A DNA stretch of 36,464 nucleotides from Desulfobacteria bacterium (GTDB taxonomy: Bacteria; Desulfobacterota; Desulfobacteria; Desulfobacterales; C00003060). The position numbers were made by a program, and so were the translations under genes. Where the stretch lies: the NCBI GenBank assembly GCA_030145395.1, contig JAQYVR010000133.1, positions 1-36,464 on the forward strand. Direction: 5' to 3'. A model generated the notes under the pieces. That model was not told where the DNA came from. It was given only the letters and a program-made list of their open reading frames with translations, and did no database searches. Positions 33,274 to 36,464 of this stretch are shown piece by piece (positions within the stretch are counted from its first letter, which is position 1; each line of letters opens with the position of its first letter).

Positions 33274-33567
33274 ATGGAAAGACAAAGCCCACACATTAGT
33301 TGGTTCGACAGGTTGATGACGGCCGTTACCTTTGCTGAGGCTGGAGAGGTAAACATGGCCCTCGAGGTCAGGGGAATGAACGTGGAAAGAAAGAGCCCGC
33401 GCGTCAGTAAGTTCGACAGGTTGATGACGGCCATTACCTTTGCCGAAGCCGGCGAAGCGGATACGGCCCTCGATATCACTGGTAAAAGAACCAGAAAAGC
33501 TAGGCAAAAACAAAGTCGGCGCAAAAATCAATCAAGAGTCGACCATCGCCCAAGGCTCCACGCATAA
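33274..33567 (+). CDS. Small protein made of two tandem TFAEAGE units with a basic tail
   Basis: The 97-residue protein (ATG 33274, AAGGAG 9 bases upstream) consists of two 36-residue direct repeats, MERQSPHISWFDRLMTAVTF-AEAGE and VERKSPRVSKFDRLMTAITF-AEAGE, each followed by xxxxALxxx. A basic tail follows (TRKARQKQSRRKNQSRV). The repeat is also visible at DNA level as a 108-base unit with many synonymous changes, which indicates selection on the protein. The same motif occurs once in each of the next two genes. No enzyme motif, signal or membrane segment is seen. Function unknown; a small helical adaptor or multimerisation module is my inference. It starts 91 bases from the end of the divergent Lon ORF and leads an operon with USP-like genes. 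Confidence 0.8.
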   Translation: MERQSPHISWFDRLMTAVTFAEAGEVNMALEVRGMNVERKSPRVSKFDRLMTAITFAEAGEADTALDITGKRTRKARQKQSRRKNQSRVDHRPRLHA

Positions 33568-33578
33568 AGGGAAGCACG

Positions 33579-34091
33579 ATGCAAAAGGTTTTACTTGCCG
33601 TAGATGGCATCAAACCGACTGAGAACGTATTCCGCTATGCGGTAGAACTTTGTGAGCGCCTGCGTGCGGAACTCCGGGTGGTTCAGGTGATCAGGCCCGG
33701 GCAGTATAGCCGGTATCTGAAAAGGGCCCGAGACGGTGCTAGCCGAGCAAGGCGTTTCATAGAGAATTCTATGGTGGCAGCGACCTTTGCAGAGGCAGGC
33801 GAACATGAAATGGCTACGGAGATCATGGCGCAGGCGAGAAAGAACATCCAAAAGCTCTTTCCTGAATCAGAAAGGGCGGGCATCTCGTGTCACATGACCA
33901 TGAGGTCCGGGTGCCCCGGTGAAGAGATTGTCCGTTATGTGAATGAACATCGAGACGTCGTGCTGACGGTTTATGACACAGCCCCGGAGGAGAACTCAGA
34001 GCGCGGTATTTTCGCCGAAGATGGAGACGAACCCTCTGACATTAAAGAACATCTGTCCATTCCTCTGGTGGTAATAAGAACTGAAGCATAA
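33579..34091 (+). CDS. UspA-like protein with an internal TFAEAGE insertion
   Basis: The 170-residue protein begins like universal stress proteins, MQKVLLAVDGIKPTENVFRY, with the helix CERLRAELRVVQVI, and ends with a strand SIPLVVIRTEA. The usual ATP-binding G-x2-G-x9-G(S/T) motif is absent, so it is of the non-ATP-binding type, if it keeps the fold. Between the second strand and third helix it carries SMVAATFAEAGEHEMATEIM (residues 64-83). A GGGAAGC box precedes ATG 33579, 11 bases after the upstream gene. The role of USP proteins is generally in stress or growth-arrest physiology; the specific function here is unknown. Confidence 0.8.
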   Translation: MQKVLLAVDGIKPTENVFRYAVELCERLRAELRVVQVIRPGQYSRYLKRARDGASRARRFIENSMVAATFAEAGEHEMATEIMAQARKNIQKLFPESERAGISCHMTMRSGCPGEEIVRYVNEHRDVVLTVYDTAPEENSERGIFAEDGDEPSDIKEHLSIPLVVIRTEA

Positions 34092-34117
34092 TTAGAAAGA
34101 ATAGGAGGTTTCAGAAG

Positions 34118-34684
34118 ATGGGAAGGTTTCTTGCTAAATTGATGAGAAAGGCAAACAAGGTGGGGACCAGCATGGAGAAGTACCAGGAGGCCGTCACCTT
34201 TGCTGAAGCGGGGGAGCAGGAGCATGTTAAGGCACTGTTTCAGGCAGACGCAGAGGTGGCCGAAGAAAGAGCGGGGAAGCTTCTCGTGGTTGGTCGGGAA
34301 GGCACATTCTCCAGGGAAATCATAGACTATGCCCTTGATATGGCTAAGAGACTTCACTATGAAATCCTGGCGTTAAACACGGCTGCTTTGTCCGGTGAGA
34401 CATTCAGGCTGTTTTCATCCTCGCACAGGAAGCTCTCCCAGGATTTTCGGGAGTTATCGGAAAAGAATGCGAGGACCTTTCACGAAGAGGCTGAGAGGCT
34501 TGGGGTCTCCTTTGCTCATACGGTTAAGTTCAGTGACAGGGATGAAGCCATTCAGGAGATCAACAAGGAGTTCCCGAATATCGAATTTGTGGTTTCAGAC
34601 TCAGAAGAAGAACGGCCGGGAGAAAGAGCCGAGGAGGGTGCAAGGGCAACACAGGCGATCTACGTATATTCCATGACGACATAG
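34118..34684 (+). CDS. UspA-like protein with N-terminal TFAEAGE motif
   Basis: This 188-residue protein starts at ATG 34118 with TAGGAGG 9 bases upstream. The N-terminus MGRFLAKLMRKANKVG is basic and amphipathic, followed by KYQEAVTFAEAGEQEHVKAL (residues 21-40). A UspA-like alpha/beta part begins at GKLLVVGREGTFSREIIDYA and continues with MAKRLHYEILALNT and a helical stretch before FVVSDSEEE. The glycine-rich ATP motif is not evident. A 17-base direct repeat overlaps its stop codon. It is 26 bases behind the previous gene and belongs to the same operon. Confidence 0.78.
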   Translation: MGRFLAKLMRKANKVGTSMEKYQEAVTFAEAGEQEHVKALFQADAEVAEERAGKLLVVGREGTFSREIIDYALDMAKRLHYEILALNTAALSGETFRLFSSSHRKLSQDFRELSEKNARTFHEEAERLGVSFAHTVKFSDRDEAIQEINKEFPNIEFVVSDSEEERPGERAEEGARATQAIYVYSMTT

Positions 34685-34716
34685 AAGAAACCCTTGACAA
34701 CATAGAAGAAACCCTT
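34679..34716 (+). repeat. Direct repeat of 17 bases overlapping a stop codon
   Basis: ACATAGAAGAAACCCTT occurs at 34679-34695 and again at 34700-34716 (21-base period). The first copy contains the TAG stop of the USP-like gene. In another frame the duplication reads DDIEETLDNIEETLQEV, a heptad-like helix. Confidence 0.7.
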
Positions 34717-34869
34717 CAAGAAGTAGATCAAAGGAAGCAGATTGTCTGGCTTCGTCCTTAAGGGACAGGGCTGGATTTTCTGCTTCTGTATTGTTGCACT
34801 GCAGCACTGTTCCGTCACAAGAATGATGCCCGATTTTGACGTCGGGATCGTTAGGAAAAGGAGGATGAC

Positions 34870-34962
34870 ATGGATGCCCATTTCTTTTTTGGTCTGGCTC
34901 TAATCGTGTTTGGCTTCCTGTTGTGTTTTTGGTTCAGGAAAGATAATAAGGGGAAAGATTAG
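34870..34962 (+). CDS. 30-residue single-pass membrane peptide
   Basis: An AAAGGAGG box 5 bases before ATG 34870 leads into MDAHFFFGLALIVFGFLLCF followed by WFRKDNKGKD. It has one hydrophobic helix with a positively charged C-terminal tail, predicted N-out/C-in by the positive-inside rule. It lies 71 bases before the SLC13-type permease and may be an accessory subunit, as small membrane peptides beside transporters often are; this is inference. It is too short for the ORF track. Confidence 0.65.
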   Translation: MDAHFFFGLALIVFGFLLCFWFRKDNKGKD

Positions 34963-35033
34963 TGCCTGTTAAAGCAATGACAACCGTAACGTACAACACT
35001 AGTAATATCGAATAAAGGGGAGGATTGTGGCGA

Positions 35034-36464
35034 ATGACACCTGAGATGATTTTGACTATGATTGTGCTGGCCTTTGTGATTTTTCTATTTGTCTTTGAGT
35101 GGGTGAGAGTAGATGTGGTTGGCATCATGATGATGGTTATGCTGCCCTTGATTGGGATAGTTTCTCCCGGGGACGCCTTTGTAGGCCTTAGTAGTAACGC
35201 TGTGTGTTCTATCATCGCGGTGATCATCATCGGGGCTGGGCTGGATAAGACTGGCGTCATGAACAAGGTGGCAGGCCCCATTATCAAACTGGCAGGGAGG
35301 AGTGAGAAGAGAATCATTACCCTGATCTCCGGGACAGTAGGAATCATCTCCAGCATGATGCAGAATATTGGCGCGGCAGCCCTTTTCCTGCCTGCTGCCG
35401 AACGAATTGCAAAACGAATGGAAGTGCCGGTCTCGCGGATCCTCATGCCCATGGGGTTCTGTGCCATTATCGGTGGCACCCTCACCCTGGTGGGTGCCAG
35501 CCCTACGATCTTGTTAAACGACCTGATGGTGCTGGGTGGTGAGAAGCTCGAACCTTTTGGCCTGTTTACGCAGACCCCCATCGGCATTTGCCTGCTATCT
35601 AGTGCCATTCTCTACTTTATTCTGTTCGGAAAGCTTATCTTGCCCGGGGCTGAAGGGGAGGCAGACAAGGGGGTCACTGCAGCTTTGATGGAGGAATACC
35701 GGGCTCTGGGTACAGTTTTTGAATTACGCGTTCCCGAAGACTTTAAAGAGCCGAAGACCCTGCAGGAACTGGGCGTGAGACAGAAATTCCTCGTCACCGT
35801 GGTGGCCATCAGCGATGCCGTGAAGAAAGAAAAGAACTGGGTGCCACGAAGCATCGACGAGATTCTCCCGGGTTATGACATTGCCGTTGTCGGAAAGGAG
35901 AAAAACGTCAAGAAACTGGCCCAGGAATACGGCTGGCAGATCAAGGATGGCCTGGAGGTCTTCGTTGAAAGTCTTTCCAGGACCAGTGCCGGCATGGCAG
36001 AAACCATCGTTTCTCCGCGCTCCGAACTCATTGGGAAAACGATGAGCGAAGTCAATTTCAAGGAACTCTATGGGGTCAACCCCGTAGCGTTATTCAAGGG
36101 CAACAGAATCTATTATAGCGGTCTAACCCACATCCGCATGCGGATGGGAGATACATTGCTCCTGCAGGGGCCCTGGGAAAGATTTCATATCCTGAAGAAC
36201 CATCCTCAACCGAGGGCACTGAGCTTTGCGACCCCTCTGGAGGGAGAGATCTTGCGGCCCATGAAGGCAAAACTGGCCATAACCTGGTTGGCCGTAGCCC
36301 TGCTCCAGATAACCGTATTCAAGGTACAGCTCTCCGTGGCACTTATGTCCGGGGCGCTGGGCATGATTATCACCGGCGTTCTTTCTATAGACGAGGCCTA
36401 CCGTGCCGTGGACTGGATGACGGTGTTTCTGCTGGCAGGTCTGATTCCCCTTGGAATTGCCTTT
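35034..36464 (+). CDS. SLC13/DASS-type permease with RCK_C-like domains, 3' end outside window
   Basis: From ATG 35034 the frame is open to the end of the window (477 codons), so the ORF track does not list it; the minus-strand ORFs 34934-36061 are its shadows. It shows an N-terminal helix (LTMIVLAFVIFLFVFEWVRV), more helices with conserved DASS-like segments SSNAVCSIIAVIIIGAGLDK, SSMMQNIGAAALFLPAAERI and GGTLTLVGASPTILLND, then a cytoplasmic part (about 215-400) with two TrkA-C/RCK_C-like domains (IVSPRSELIGKTMSEVNFKE; MRMGDTLLLQGPWE), and a second helix bundle starting at AKLAITWLAVALLQI. The closest known types carry sulfate, dicarboxylates or similar anions with Na+ or H+. GGGGAGG is 10 bases before the ATG. 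It is preceded by the USP-like genes and the small membrane peptide. Confidence 0.9.
   Translation, partial: MTPEMILTMIVLAFVIFLFVFEWVRVDVVGIMMMVMLPLIGIVSPGDAFVGLSSNAVCSIIAVIIIGAGLDKTGVMNKVAGPIIKLAGRSEKRIITLISGTVGIISSMMQNIGAAALFLPAAERIAKRMEVPVSRILMPMGFCAIIGGTLTLVGASPTILLNDLMVLGGEKLEPFGLFTQTPIGICLLSSAILYFILFGKLILPGAEGEADKGVTAALMEEYRALGTVFELRVPEDFKEPKTLQELGVRQKFLVTVVAISDAVKKEKNWVPRSIDEILPGYDIAVVGKEKNVKKLAQEYGWQIKDGLEVFVESLSRTSAGMAETIVSPRSELIGKTMSEVNFKELYGVNPVALFKGNRIYYSGLTHIRMRMGDTLLLQGPWERFHILKNHPQPRALSFATPLEGEILRPMKAKLAITWLAVALLQITVFKVQLSVALMSGALGMIITGVLSIDEAYRAVDWMTVFLLAGLIPLGIAF

Noticed and set aside
34934-35608. 224-aa minus-strand ORF rich in Met, Ile, Thr
   Set aside because: It is the antisense shadow of the SLC13-type permease, whose plus-strand frame is open to the window end with clear family motifs.

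Overview
The window is about 36.5 kb of bacterial chromosome. The gene content suggests a Desulfobacterota-type (former deltaproteobacterial) anaerobe: CarD, a DUF1844 protein, a Gln-type (K+-independent) membrane pyrophosphatase, an HAE3/MMPL exporter, a Lon-type protease with an internal receiver domain, universal-stress-like genes beside an SLC13 permease, and abundant REP-like palindromes. That assignment is an inference from gene content; there is no rRNA in the window.

Region 1 (1-15,000, almost all plus strand) is accessory and repeat-rich. It starts with the end of an M48 peptidase and a CHASE2-class III cyclase. These are followed by a Gmad2-domain lipoprotein-like protein, a large hybrid sensor kinase that has lost its Hpt tail, a YbjQ-like membrane protein, a methyltransferase-queG pair and several very small genes. 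Two intact copies and one broken copy of a small cysteine-rich protein family lie here. Between the genes are families of dispersed repeats: (A) a short element ending in TAA triplets in all three frames, found just behind gene ends and at the break points of two truncated genes; (B) a 100-170 bp leader-like repeat; (C) a palindromic element flanking the methyltransferase-queG pair; (H) GC-rich hairpins with a conserved tail.

Region 2 (15,169-29,452, all minus strand) is compact housekeeping DNA: an MMPL exporter fused to a cyclic-nucleotide-binding domain, rluD, carD, hppA, then the classic pth-rplY-prs-tRNA-Gln-ispE cluster, an HtrA/DegP protease, a DUF1844 protein and serA. A strong bidirectional hairpin separates hppA from carD, and carD has a sigma70-like promoter overlapped by a palindrome.

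Region 3 (29,612-36,464) has serC divergent from serA, then a Lon-type protease carrying a complete response-regulator receiver domain between its linker and AAA+ parts. Divergent from it is a plus-strand operon of three genes that share a short motif (consensus M-x-A-x-TFAEAGE, four copies in all), two of them UspA-like, followed by a 30-residue membrane peptide and an SLC13/DASS-type permease with RCK_C-like domains that runs off the window. The receiver-Lon and the TFAEAGE operon are the best candidates for an undescribed system; the cysteine-rich family with its leader repeat is the second.
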